A program made the translations under genes and the position numbers. A DNA stretch of 64,000 nt from positions 36,022,780-36,086,779 of the forward strand of contig JAVIAB010000160.1 in assembly GCA_032433765.1 (NCBI GenBank). The letters are read 5' to 3'. The notes beneath the pieces were generated by a model. The model searched no databases, was not told where the DNA came from, and was given only the letters and a program-made list of their open reading frames with translations. The stretch's first letter is position 1; the number at the start of each line of letters is the position of its first letter. Positions 32,985 through 44,687 of the stretch are shown one piece after another. Origin of the DNA: Megaustenia siamemsis (lineage: Eukaryota > Mollusca > Gastropoda > Stylommatophora > Ariophantidae).

Positions 32985-33112
32985 CAGACAGCATAAGAGA
33001 ATGGCTTGGCAGAAGGTCAACAACATAAATGATAAATAACTGCCGAGATCGAAAATTGTGGAGAGACATAATCACCTACGCCAGCAGGCCCAGTACTTGA
33101 TGATGATGGTGG
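32985..33112 (+). mobile_element. LINE B, last 125 bp
   Basis: The sequence from AGACAGCATAAGAGAATGGC to CAGGCCCAGTACTTGATGAT matches the extreme 3' end of LINE B. It is a severely 5'-truncated insertion, directly after the LINE B2 tail. Confidence 0.82.
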
Positions 33113-33118
33113 TTCTTT

Positions 33119-33690
33119 AATGTGAGCGAGTACTAGCGGAGCCTCCTGTTTATTGCCGTTATCCGAGATGGCTATGCATCGGATCTCACAACCCCAGAGA
33201 CCAGGGGAACGTCAAGAAGTTGCCACACAACCCCAGAGACCAGGGGAACGTCAAGAAGTTGCCACACAACCCCAGAGACCAGGGGAACGTCAAGAAGTTG
33301 CCACACAACCCCAGAGACCAGGGGAACGTCAAGAAGTTGCCACACAACCCCAGAGACCAGGAACGTCAAGAAGTTGCCACACAACCCCAGAGACCAGGGG
33401 AACGTCAAGAAGTTGCCACACAACCCCAGAGACCAGGGGAACGTCAAGAAGTTGCCACACAACCCCAGAGACCAGGGGAACGTCAAGAAGTTGCCACACA
33501 ACCCCAGAGACCAGGGCAACGTCAAGAAGTTGCCACACAACCCCAGAGACCAGGGAACGTCAAGAAGTTGACAGGGATTATTTTTTTTTCTTTCTATTTT
33601 TGGAAACTTACCACCGCCTTTGGTGGGCTCTTAAAGCCGAGTCCTTCCCTGTCAGGAGACTGACCTCGTACCTCTAGACTACCCAGCCCG
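33119..33690 (-). mobile_element. SINE C copy expanded by an internal array
   Basis: The left part matches SINE C copies at 34.7 and 59.8 kb (GAGCGAGTACTAGCGGAGCC, TTATCCGAGATGGCTATGCA, TCGGATCTCACAACC). The right part is the reversed tRNA-like head (GACCTCGTACCTCTAGACTA, CCCAGCCCG), with CCACCGCCTTTGGTGGG between. A 39 bp internal segment is repeated about ten times. Confidence 0.8.
33190..33573. repeat. 39 bp x about 10 tandem array inside SINE C
   Basis: The unit is AACCCCAGAGACCAGGGGAA plus CGTCAAGAAGTTGCCACAC. Units are almost identical; a few lose one to four bases at the aggggaac site. The last unit continues into the normal SINE C sequence (GAAGTTGACAGGGATTATTT). Confidence 0.95.
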
Positions 33691-33882
33691 TGTGTTATAA
33701 TTAACAAGCTACTCTCACTAGATAGTGATGGGTTGCGTTTGCAAAGAAAAAATGAACTCCTTAATTACAAAATGTTTTATTTTCTACTCGTTCAAAGAAA
33801 TAATATTTTTTATTGAAATGTGAGCTAATTACTATCATCATGTTTATATCTTTATGAAGCCACTGTAATTCTATATGGTAAT

Positions 33883-34555
33883 AAACACATACACACAGCA
33901 CATATATTGCTACATACTTTCCTACATTCATACACACGCCACATAGTACAGATATTACTATACACTTATCTTCAAACACACACACACACACGCCACATAA
34001 CACATATACTGCTACACACTTATCTTCAAACACACACACACGCCACATAGCACAGATACTGATACACACTTATCTTCAAACACACACACGCCACATAGTA
34101 CAGATACTGCTACACACTTATCTTCAAACACACACACACGCCACATAACACATATACTGCTACACACTTATCTTCAAACACACACACACGCCACATAGCA
34201 CATATACTGCTACACACTTATCTTCAAACACACACACACACGCCACATAGCACATATACTGATACACACTTATCTTCACACACACACACGCCACATAGCA
34301 TAGATACTGCTACACACTGATCTTCTTCACAAACACACATACACGCCACATAGTACAGATATTGCTACACACTTATCATCAAACACACACACATAGCACA
34401 TATACTGCTACACACTTATCTTCAAACACACGCCACATAGCACAGATACTGCTACACACTTATCTTCAAACACACACACGCAACATAGCACATATACTGC
34501 TACACACTTATCTTCAAACACACACGCCACATAGCACATATACTGTTACACACTA
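33883..34555. repeat. CA-rich minisatellite, 42-50 bp unit
   Basis: About 15 units of (CA)n followed by CGCCACATAGCACATATACT and GCTACACACTTATCTTCAAA. Remnants of the same unit continue at 35022-35042, 35435-35475 and 36066-36110, so SINE C and two LINEs inserted into one original array. Confidence 0.92.
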
Positions 34556-34559
34556 ACCT

Positions 34560-34985
34560 CCATACTCGGCCTCCAGACAAGGAAGACCAGGGTTGAAAGC
34601 CCACCAGAAACGGTGGTAATTTGTCGATAATAGGAAAACTTAATCCCTGGTTTCTTTCCCTACCTTCCCCTGATCTCTTTGGGTAATGAGATCCGATGCG
34701 TAGTCCGCTCACATTACCACAATAAAGAAGAGGTCCCGCGTGCGCTCGCGCACGTTAAAAGACCCTTAGCACTTAAAATCTAAAGGAGTAGGCCATAAAT
34801 ATGGTCGCTGCCCGGGTAAAATTGTTAGCAGAATGTCAGCAGAAAACTCACACAGTGGATCCTTTCCGTGCTACAGGGTTCGTGCACGTGGGCCAGGATT
34901 CTCCGCGAATTTTCTCGAGATTCTCGAGTGGGATATCGGAGCACCTATTGATTTGCCCGGTGTGCAGAGATGATGATTCTAGCAA
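34560..34985 (+). mobile_element. SINE C copy
   Basis: The head begins ACTCGGCCTCCAGACAAGG, with a box B-like AGGGTTGAAAGCCC (diverged from GGTTCAAAACCC). The body contains TGAGATCCGATGCGTAGTCC, GGTCCCGCGTGCGCTCGCGC and ACGTTAAAAGACCC, then GGTCGCTGCCCGGG. The box A end is degraded. A local AGATTCTCGAG direct repeat lies at 34918-34938. Confidence 0.72.
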
Positions 34986-35042
34986 TAACAACATCCACAA
35001 TCTCCACACATAAAAACACACACTCCGCATTGTACAGACATT

Positions 35043-35434
35043 CATCATCATCATGTTCCATACCGGTTGGCGTAGGCGATCATGTCCTTCCACGATCTTC
35101 TATCTACAGTGCATCGTATCAGTTCTGTTGTTGACTGTTTTCCATGCCATGACACCAAGCTATTCAGTATTTTCTCTCTTTGTCGTCCGCGAACTCTCTT
35201 TCCTTTCATTTTGCCAGTTGTAACCAGGTATTCCAACTTTTCTCTTCTCATGATGTGCCCGAGTAACGTTGATTGTTTCTTTCTGATGTTTTTTTATGAG
35301 CTGTCTTTTTGTGTTGGCCTCTTTGAGAACTTCCTTATTGGTCTTTTTAGCCGTCCAGGAAACTTTCAACATTTTTCTGAGAAATCCCAACTTTGTGGCC
35401 TCTAATCTTCGTTTCATTTGTTTGTCTACTGTCC
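35043..35434 (-). mobile_element. LINE B2 insertion with 13 bp target duplication
   Basis: 5'-truncated LINE B2 flanked by a perfect TTGTACAGACATT duplication (35030-35042 and 35435-35447). The minus strand encodes VDKQMKRRLEATKLGFLRKM, LKVSWTAKKTNKEVLKEANT, GIPGYNW after a frameshift, and ends YANRYGT with TGA in the tail. The insertion site is a CA-rich minisatellite unit. Confidence 0.93.
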
Positions 35435-35475
35435 TTGTACAGACATTGCTGCACACATACCGATAGTACATATAT

Positions 35476-36065
35476 CATCATCATCAAGTACCGGGCCTGC
35501 TGGCGTAGGTTATCATGTCTCTCCACAATTTTCGATCTCGGCAGCTATCTATCATTTCTGTTGTTGACCTTCTGCCAAGCCATTCTCTTAAGCTGTCCGT
35601 TATTTTTTCTCTTTGCTTCCCTCTATCTCTTCGTCCCTCAATTTTTCCAGTTGTTACAATATATTCCAGTTGTTATCTTCTCATTATATGGCCAAAAAAT
35701 GATGATTGTCTCTTCCTAATATTGGAAATTAGTTCTCTTTTTGCTTTGGCCTCTTTCAGAACTTTTTCATTACTCTTCTTAGCTGTCCATGGTACTCTCA
35801 ACATTCTTCTGTAAAACCACATTTCTACAGACTCCAGTGATTTTCTTGTCTGTTGTCCTTTTGTCCATGATTTGCATCCATATGTTAAGACTGGCTCTAT
35901 TTAACATTTAAGAACAAGGTTTCTTGTTTCTATTGTCAAAAATGGATTGCATAGTATCTTCCTCATTTTTTGGAAAGCTGATATTGCCTGAGCCATTCTG
36001 CAAATCACATCTTTTGAACATCTTCCGTCTGAGGTTAACAAAGTTCCCAAATATTTAAATTATAC
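35476..36065 (-). mobile_element. LINE B insertion with 13 bp target duplication
   Basis: 5'-truncated LINE B flanked by ATAGTACATATAT (35463-35475 and 36066-36078). The minus strand carries FKYLGTLLTSDGRC-type sequence, then the C-terminal region to the (TGA)n tail. It lies 28 bp from the LINE B2 insertion and in the same orientation. Confidence 0.93.
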
Positions 36066-36078
36066 ATAGTACATATAT

Positions 36079-37023
36079 AGCTAGACATTAACCTTCACAC
36101 ACCACAGAGGTACACCATGGCGATAAATCTGGAGCAATCATTCGGAAAGTTTACGATGTAAACCTATGACATTTCCGTTTATTTCAGAACCCTCAAGCTC
36201 TAACTACTTAGCTATTAATACAACAACCATCATCAACCTGAGGCATAATTACAGAACTAACAAAACCACGTAAATTCCTAATTAAAGGGAACCTCTCGTT
36301 TAAACTGAACAAATATGGAGATTCCTCACAGCGGGGAACTGCGCTTTCACGATTTTGTCCAAACAGAAAGTGTAAGTCGGATTGCTGTTTGGGCGCTGGG
36401 CGCATTTGCCAAATTGACAAACTGGCTGAAATTATCTGGTTCTGTGGACGTGAAATTCTCAAAGGCAAGCGGAAGTACTTAAATACCACTGTCTCAAATT
36501 GGACACAAAGATGGCGTCAGTGTTTGAGAAGCTCTTTATTGGCTAGTTTGGGAAGCAAGTGGTAGGCCGTGATGTACGTGTCTTTTCATTGAAATATTCT
36601 AGATGCCAACTTCGAGAACATTGTCAGCAAATATCAGCAGATCTATTTTCATCTTCTTCAACTTCTTCACTTCCTCTTGTACTCATTCGGTGTTGATATT
36701 CAAAAATCTAGTTCTCGCCTTTCTTGCAGCTTCAACAATTGCCAACTGATGTTGTAGCCAGTCCATTTTTACTCAAAGCCCGTCTCTTGATCTTCTCCCT
36801 TCTTCTCTTTTAAGTTATGCTCTGTCTGTTATGAAATCGCAAGACATTCTTTCTAGATGGACAAACTATTTTGCTTCTGTAAGTAGAATAGGTTCAGTTC
36901 AATGCTAACTCTTCTCTTATGACATCATTTTGATTTTCTCTCGTCTGATCACTTTCTCTCTCTGACATCTCATCGCTGTAGTGACAAGCTTCTTCCTTTT
37001 ATGATTAGCCTTAGGTTACCATT
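36079..37023. other. no recognised gene
   Basis: Remnant of the CA-rich unit to about 36110, then about 900 bases with no known element. A 93-codon minus-strand frame at 36208-36489 (FKYFRLPLRISRPQNQII at the start) is unassigned and not convincing as an exon. Confidence 0.35.
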
Positions 37024-37282
37024 GGAGCCGCGATAGCTCAGTGGTTAGTCAACTGGACTACACAGGACAAGGAGTAGGGTTCGATCTCAGCCGACGGCTT
37101 CCGGTTCACCCAACCTTAAAAGGGTACCGGATTTTTTTCTGGGAAAGTAAAGCGGGACGGACGTAATACAGACCACATTAACCCATAAATCATGTGCCGA
37201 AGGTCTGTAAAATGTATGGTCACTAACACCATATTCCCTAGACGCCACTTGGCGTGACGGGGGCTCTTTACTTTTTTTACTT
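37024..37282 (+). mobile_element. SINE A copy
   Basis: Head GGAGCCGCGATAGCTCAGTG, box B-like GGGTTCGATCTC, full body and CTCTTTACTTTTTTT tail. It is nearly complete (one G missing at the head); no clear target duplication was found. Confidence 0.93.
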
Positions 37283-37618
37283 TATGAAGAATAACAGTTC
37301 AGGAACAAGCGGTAAGGGATGCGGTCCCTAAAAATGAGTATTGGACACTGATGCATTGGACTACATGGTGAAAACTACAGTGAAATACAATCTGCTATTA
37401 GTTAGAAGATCATCTCTCAGAGATGTTGTGGGTTGTTACTTCTTGAATTTTTATATCGATAAATGTTTAGCGTCAGCTCTATTGTTATAGTTATACAATG
37501 TTATCTTTCTTGCGACCGCTGGTCGTTAACATCCCACAGGAGTAACTGAGTGAACTAATCTGAGCTTTTGTTTTATGGGGACAAAAGTCGAATTGCGGCA
37601 AAAGTTAGTCCGAGGAAG
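37283..37618. other. no gene seen
   Basis: No recognised feature between the SINE and the 45 bp array. Confidence 0.4.
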
Positions 37619-38714
37619 TAAGGTCACGTTGGAAATAAGTTTATTGATGCAATGGAAGGTTAACAAGGTCACATTGGATATAAGTTTATTGATGCAATGG
37701 AAGACTAGCAAGGTCACGTTGGAAATAAGTTTATTGATGCAATGGAAGGCTAGCAAGGTCACGTTGGAAATAAGTTTATTGATGCAATGGAAGGCTAGCA
37801 AGGTCACGTTGGAAATAAGTTTATTGATGCAATGGAAGGCTAGCAAGGTCACGTTGGAAATAAGTTTATTGATGCAATGGAAAGTTAACAAGGTCACATT
37901 GGAAATAAGTTTATTGATGCAATGGAAAGTTAACAAGGTCACATTGGAAATAAGTTTATTGATGCAATGGAAAGTTAACAAGGTCACATTGGAAATAAGT
38001 TTATTGATGCAATGGAAAGTTAACAAGGTCACGTTGGAAATAAGTTTATTGATACAATGGAAGGCTAACAAGGTCACGTTGGAAATAAGTTTATTGATAC
38101 AATGGAAGACTAGCAAGGTCACGTTGGAAATAAGTTTATTGATACAATGGAAGGCTAGTAAAGTCACGTTGGAAATAAGTTTATTGATACAATGGAAGGC
38201 TAACAAGACCACGTTGGAAATAAGTTTATTGATACAAAGGAAGGCTAGTAAAGTCACGTTGGAAATAAGTTTATTGATACAATGGAAGGCTAACAAGGTC
38301 ACGTTGGAAATAAGTTTATTGATACAATGGAAGGCTAACAAGGTCACGTTGGAAATAAGTTTATTGATACAATGGAAGGCTAACAAGGTCACGTTGGAAA
38401 TAAGTTTATTGATACAATGGAAGACTAGCAAGGTCACGTTGGAAATAAGTTTATTGATACAATGGAAGGCTAGTAAAGTCACGTTGGAAATAAGTTTATT
38501 GATACAATGGAAGGCTAACAAGGTCACGTTGGAAATAAGTTTATTGATACAATGGAAGGCTAGTAAAGTCACGTTGGAAATAAGTTTATTGATACAATGG
38601 AAGGCTAACAAGGTCACGTTGGAAATAAGTTTATTGATACAAAAGAAGGCTAGCAAGGTCACGTTGGAAATAAGTTTATTGATACAAAAGAAGGCTAGCA
38701 AGGTCACGTTGGAT
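37619..38714. repeat. 45 bp minisatellite, about 24 units, open on both strands
   Basis: The unit is AAGGTCACGTTGGAAATAAG plus TTTATTGATACAATGGAAGG and CTAAC. All changes are substitutions with no indel, so both strands stay open for about 393 codons (KVTLEISLLIQWKAN forward, LLAFHCINKLISNVT reverse). The left third has gatgcaatgg and the right part gatacaatgg. It abuts the 3' end of the RNase H LINE on its right. Confidence 0.96.
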
Positions 38715-38719
38715 ATTCT

Positions 38720-39775
38720 TACTCTTTTTCATGGCTCATTCAGATTAGGACTCCTGACTCTCTTATGAAGGTTGCTTTCTATTTAAGTGGTTCGTTTACC
38801 CTGTAGAGTTTTTTTTCAGCCAGGTAGGTGGCTGTGGGATACATTGTCATCTCAGGGCCTGTGTACTGGAGGCATTCCTGTAGAACGTGTTTTGTTGTCA
38901 TATTGTCCAGGGTAAAGGGGCAATGGCTGGTAGTTCATATTTTGTGTTTGGTGAACATGTGGTTTCTCATTATGTTGTGGCCAGAGCGTAGGTGAAGTAT
39001 GACGACTGTATCCTTCCTTGATAGTTGCAGGTATCCGTCTCTCTCGTTATGCTTTAGATGTTTTTGATTCCCATTTTTCGTGATACTGGCCTTTAATGAT
39101 AGATTTTGCTTCAACGTGGCTGAACAGATGGTTCTCTTGTTGTAATCTTCCTCCCTCTTTAGATAATTTGTCTGCGCGTTCGTTTCCGTGTATATTACAG
39201 TGTGATGGTATCCACTGGTTGACCACTCTCTGGAAGTTATTGCACAGTTGGTTTAGGGTTGTTCTCAAACCATCAAGCTCACTGTCCCTGTGGGTTATTA
39301 GAGCTGTTAGGACTGACAGTGCATTAGTCAGTATCACCAATTTCTTGTGCATGTTATTTTTGTTTGGGTTAACCAGTTTTGCAGCATCTTTGAGTGCTTT
39401 AGTTTGTGCTTATAGTTGTTCGAGAATTTCCCAGTAGCTATTGATTTGGTAATCGCTCCCTCCTTATTGAGCCTCAAGAACACACCACCCCTTCCATTTA
39501 TGGAAACATTTGTAGCAGACCCATTCGTGTATATGTGAGACCAGGAGTCCTGTGGGTTGTTGTCGCTTATGTATTTCTTCCTCTTCTGCTGCGATAATGG
39601 CTCCTTCAGACTAGGACTCCTGACTCTCTTATGAAGGCAGCTGACTGTTTAAGTGATGGCTATGCATTTTAGTGCTTTGCACTTTCCATCTGTGTCTGTT
39701 TGGGTATCTTTTTCTCGTGACTCCTATTATGTCTTCCTTCAAGTTCTGGTATTATATATTTCACGTTGGGAGTCA
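38720..39775 (-). mobile_element. LINE with RNase H domain (I-group-like), 3' part
   Basis: Minus strand: NNMHKKLVILTNALSVLTAL, LRTTLNQLCNNFQRVVNQWI and PSHCNIHGNERADKLSKEGG. This is the RNase H C-terminal core, with IPSHxxxxGNExAD holding the last active-site residues. A decayed Cys/His-rich tail follows. An RNase H domain after the reverse transcriptase is typical of I-group LINEs. About 50 bp of the element's own 3' end (CAGACTAGGACTCCTGACTC) is inserted at 39604-39655. Confidence 0.8.
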
Positions 39776-40683
39776 TAGAAGAGAAACTAAACATTCTAGA
39801 AAACGAGTGTTATTAAATATAAACACTTTTAATTAAACTTAATAATTTATACAAAAAGGATTTGTTTTTGTAATAGAAAAGCAAGATCTACAATTTGGGA
39901 AATAAGATTGAAGTGAATGTCATTTATAATTACAAGAATCTTCAATAAGAATCTTTGATATCACGCATCGTAGAAAACGAACAGGTTTGGCAATGTTGGT
40001 GGTACAGGCCGTCTTTCTTGCTACATGATCCAGCATTTCTTCAATAATTACTATCCTGTTTTTACGCAAAGGAGGGCCACATTTTGTATATTTTCATGTC
40101 GTCACATTTCTTACAAAATGAAGTAAGTCCGCTTCAAATTTCTTTGCAATATCCTTATAGGTAGTAAAACCATTAAAGAAATATCGGGTTCTGGAACAAG
40201 TGAGACAACCTATATAATCACCGAACAACATAGAAAAGAGATCTCTAAATATACTCAAGGAAATAAAATTGTATAAAATGATCTACAGTTTCAGTAAACA
40301 ATAATAAAAGACTTTAAAAATTGAGCGATGTTCACGATTAGAAGAAAAAAGAATGATAAAACTTGAGTTATAATCACCCAAATAAATAACTACACAAATT
40401 CAGCTATATTCATACTAGACACGACAAGTTGAACAAATTGTAAAATGTTTGTTACATTTATGCTAAAAAATAAAGCGTCAGTATACTGTGGAATTGCATC
40501 AATATTCCTATAAAGAAAAAATGGACAGATCCAAGAAATGTGGTTAAGTTTATACGCAAAGCGACAACACAAGTGACATACAGACGACGTAAATTTAAAA
40601 CGAAAAATAATTTACAGAAATTCAAATACGATTTCTAATCTAAGAAAAAAGGATCGAGCAATTTTTAAAATATTTTCGCTACA
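39776..40683. other. no gene seen
   Basis: About 900 AT-rich bases; only short chance frames. Confidence 0.4.
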
Positions 40684-40760
40684 TCAGTGGTCGTCAAATT
40701 GTGCTCCGTGAAGCCCAGGTGCCCCCAAGCGCCTGCTAGGTGCTCCGCGAGCATTATTAT
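40684..40760. mobile_element. possible hAT-type terminal fragment
   Basis: CAGTGGTCGTCAAATTGTGC resembles the CAGTGGT(T)CTCAAACTGTG terminus of many hAT elements and is followed by a GC-rich CCCCCAAGCGCCTGCTAGGT stretch. A matching opposite end was not found. Confidence 0.35.
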
Positions 40761-41034
40761 TATTATCATTATCATGTGCCATTCCGTCGTTATTCTTCTC
40801 ATGGATTTTGTTACAAGTTAAAAATATCACAATGTAGGTTAATTCAGTTTTTAAAATTTCAATTACAAAAATGACACCGCTCTTTTTAATTTATACCCAA
40901 AACATTAGTTTATTCCAAAATTGTGGGGAAAAAAAACTATGACCAATAATAGAACTACGGTTAAGCGATTCTCAAATGGGGTTTTCAAACAAAAACAGAG
41001 GAAGTACTGACGCTCTATTCACCTTAAACAGCTA

Positions 41035-43105
41035 GCAGAAAAGACGGCAGAACACAATCAACATGTGTGCATAGCTTTTATTGACCAGGTAAAAGCATTC
41101 GACCGAGTAAAAAGAGAACAACTGAAGGAGATACTAAAAACATACGGAGTAAACCAACATCTAACCAACCTTATTAAAAGTCTCTGCATCATAAGCAGCT
41201 GCAGGGTCAGAACAGCAGAAGGTTACACAGACCACTTCGAAGTTAGATCAGGTGTAAGACAGGGGTGCACTATCCCCTTTTCTGTTTATTCCACACGTGA
41301 ACTATATACGCAAAATAGTCCAACCCATCAGAGACAGAGGAGATCAATGAGCTTCTATTGCAGACGATCAGGTACCAATACTTGAAAAAATAGAAGACCT
41401 GCAAGAACACTTAAACAGACTAAACAGCACAGGCAAAAATACAACATGAAAATCAACGTCAACAAAACAAAAGCTATAAACATCACACAAAAAATAGAAA
41501 CGGAGCATCAACATAACTATAGACGGGCACAACTAAAACAAGTAGAGGAATTAAAATACCCAGGGCGTCTAGTGACAAACGACAATTCACAAGAAGCAGA
41601 AATAGACTCAAGATGCAACAAAGCGTGTCAAATCATTGGACAGCTATCACCATTGTCCAACAAAGAAATAACTCTACAGGCAAAACGGGTACTCAACAAT
41701 ACAATCTTCATAACAACGTTGTGCTACCAATGCCAAACCTGGACCCTAGATACAAGAACAATAAGAGAAATATCCTCTACTGAGATGAAATGTGTTAGAC
41801 GAACGACATGAACCTGGGAGATAAGATCAGAATTGGAGAACTGGAAAAAAGCTAGGAATAATCGTCGTCATAGAATAAATAAAGAAACAACATTTTTCTC
41901 TCTCTCTCTCTGTCTGCGATCAAGACTCAATCAGAGTAGGATTCCAGACTCTCTCATGAAATCAGCTGTCTGTTTAAGCGAATCGATTGCCCCATATAGT
42001 TTCTCTCCAGGGAGGTGGTCGTAGACCACATTGCTCTTCTCAAGTCTGTGCACTGGGGGCAATCCTGTAGAACATGTTTTGTTATCATATTGTCCAGTGT
42101 ACAGTGGCATAGGCTGGTTGTAATTATTTTGAATTTCATGAACATGTGATTTCTCATTCTATTGTGGCCAGTACGTAGGCGAAGTATGATGACTTGATCC
42201 CTCCTTGATAGTTGGTGGTATCCGTCCTTCTCGTTATGCTTTGTGTGTTCTCGTTTCCATTTTTAATGGAACTTTGAGGATGGATTTAGCTTCATCATAA
42301 CTGAGCGGATGGTTCCCTTGTGGTAATCTCCCTTCCTCTTTAGCTAATTTATCTGCGCGTTCGTTCCCATGTATATTACAGTGTGATGGTATCCACTGAA
42401 TGACTAACTCTCTGGAAGTTACTGCATAGTTGGTCCAGGGTTGTTCTCAAGTCATCGAGTTCATTGTTCTTAGGGCTTTTTAGAGCTGATAGTACTGATC
42501 AGTCAGAATCACCAATTTATTGTGCATGTTATTTTTGTGTTGAGTAGCCAGTGTTGCAGCATCCCCAGGGCCAGGGTTTGAGAATGTTCCATTAGCTATT
42601 GACTTGGTGATCTCGTGCTGATTATTCAGCGTCAAGAACACAACTCCCCTCCTTTCTGGTGGCATTTCTAGCAGAGCCATCTGTGTATATGTGGGACCAA
42701 GAGTCCTGTGGGTAAGTATCTTGTATGTGTTTTCTGCTACGTGTTTTCTTTCTGTGTCTGATTGGGTGCATTTATTCATGATCCCTGTTATATTTTCCTT
42801 AGGTTCTTGTGTTTTATGTTTTCCATGAAGAGACCTATCAGATGGGCCCAAGGGTTTCGATATTATATATATGAAACAAAATTTTAAATTAGTTTGGCCA
42901 CGCAACAAGGCAGAAAGATCAAAGCATAAGACAACGAACCTTCAATAAACGTTGCAAGAACATCAGGCCGATGGGTCGACCACGAAAAAAATGGACTGAC
43001 GGAATATTAGAAGCGCTTGGAAACATAAACAGCAGCAAGGCTGAGCAGAATTTATATCTTCCATGGATGCTGAAAGGCAAACTTGGAAGAAATAATTAAT
43101 TTATT
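41035..43105 (+). mobile_element. LINE A copy split by a nested LINE
   Basis: Parts 41035-41896 and 42873-43105 form one LINE A copy. The first reads CIAFIDQVKAFDRVKREQLK (block A), VRSGVRQGCTI, MKINVNKTKAINI, LKQVEELKYPGRLVTNDNSQ and TTLCYQCQTWTLDTRTIREI, then STEMKCVRR. The second continues with WPRNKAERSK-type sequence and GRPRKKWTDG-type sequence in broken frames. The YADD region has a deletion. The split is bounded by a 13 bp duplication, GAAACAACATTTT and GAAACAAAATTTT. Confidence 0.85.
41897..42872 (-). mobile_element. RNase H LINE nested in LINE A
   Basis: Minus strand: RGVVFLTLNNQHEITKSIAN, NNMHNKLVILTD, then broken frames equal to the copy at 38.7 kb, and a tail LCHCTLDNMITKHVLQDCPQ, CTDLRRAMWS with a C-x-C/H/C pattern, a zinc-knuckle-like end. 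The 3' tail is (GA)n (CTCTCTCTCT at 41897 on the plus strand). It is 5'-truncated before the RNase H active site is complete. Confidence 0.88.
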
Positions 43106-43284
43106 AACTACCGCAATCAATGTAACAAAGTTATACTATGCTGAGCTATATAGATAGGAAAGCAAGGCTCTAGAAACAGAAATAGTCACACCCAGAATGA
43201 TGTAATAGATTCTACAAAATAAAGCATACCCACACGCCCAAAATCTAAAAGAGCAAACGTGTATTATTCACAAACAATAAGAGT

Positions 43285-43565
43285 GTTTTCGGGGTGTCTC
43301 TCTAGACAAGACGTCGGCCTGTCGACCAGACTACCCTTGGTTCAAAACCCGCAAGAAGCGGTAGGATTTTATCGCTTCAACTCAGCAGTTTCTTTGTGGC
43401 ATTGCTCTCTTCTTATAGAGTTTTAAATGTCTATCCTTCTCAGATAACGGACACAAATATCAGGTCCCATGTGCGTTCTGCGCACGTTAAAGAATCCTTG
43501 GGAGATGGAAATCTTGAAGAGTAGGTAAAATATGACCGCTGCACGGGAAATATGGATGATAATCG
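43285..43565 (+). mobile_element. SINE C copy
   Basis: The head GGGGTGTCTCTCTAGACAAG leads to box B TTGGTTCAAAACCCGC at about 43337. The body contains TGTCTATCCTTCTCAGATAA and GGTCCCATGTGCGTTCTGCG, then CACGTTAAAGAATCC. It is the best-preserved SINE C head in the window. Confidence 0.75.
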
Positions 43566-43767
43566 TGTTTCCTAAACGTCAACAATTTTCGATGATTAAA
43601 AAACAATGAGAGGACTTCTGAGGTGGAGAATATCGTCTTTTATGGCGAGGGACACCTATGCACACGACTGTCTGTGTGAAGGGGGAAAGATTATATTTAC
43701 GCAAACATTCACTTGGGACTTTGCTAGAGATACAATGCTGGCATATGCAAGCAAATAATAACATATA

Positions 43768-44636
43768 AACACACACACATGAAAATGTAGCAAGTGTCAG
43801 CAGCAAAATAATAATCACAAACACACACACACACAATGTAGCAAGTGTGAACAGAAAACTAATAATAACCAACACTCACACAAACACACCCAATGTAGCA
43901 ACGGTGAGAGCAGCAAACTAATAATAACCCACACACACACACAATGTAGCAACTGTGAGCAGTAAACTAATAATAACCCACACACACACAATGTAGCGAC
44001 TGTGAGCAGTAAACTAATAATAACCCACACACACACAATGTAGCAACTGTGAGCAGTAAACTAATAATAACACACACACACAATGTAGCAATTGTGAGCA
44101 GTAAACTTATATAACCCACAAACACAATGTAGCAACTGTGACTGTGAGCAGTAAACTAATAATAACACACACACACACACACACAATGTAGCAACTGTGA
44201 GCAGTCAACTAATAATAACACACACACACACACACAATGTAGCGACTGTGAGCAGTAAACTAATAAAAACCACACACACAATGTAGCAATTGTGAGCTGT
44301 AAACTAATAATAACATACACACACAATGTAGCAACTGTGAGCAGTAAACTAATAATAACACACACACACACAATGTAGCAACTGTGAGCAGTAAACTAAT
44401 AATAACACACACACACACACACAATGTAGCAACTGTGAGCAGTAAACTAATAATAACACACACACAATGTAGCAACTGTGAGCAGTCAACTAATAATAAC
44501 CCACACACAATGTAGCAACTGTGAGCAGTAAACTAATAATCACACACACACACACACACACACACAATGTAGCAACTGTGAGCAGTAAACTAATAATAAC
44601 CGACACACACAATGTAGCAACTGTGAGCAGTAAACT

Positions 44637-44687
<51 letters not shown>

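Noticed and set aside
37526..38768. ORFs of 393 and 397 codons on opposite strands
   Set aside because: Both are by-products of the 45 bp minisatellite. There is no start context, no flanking domain, and both strands are equally open.
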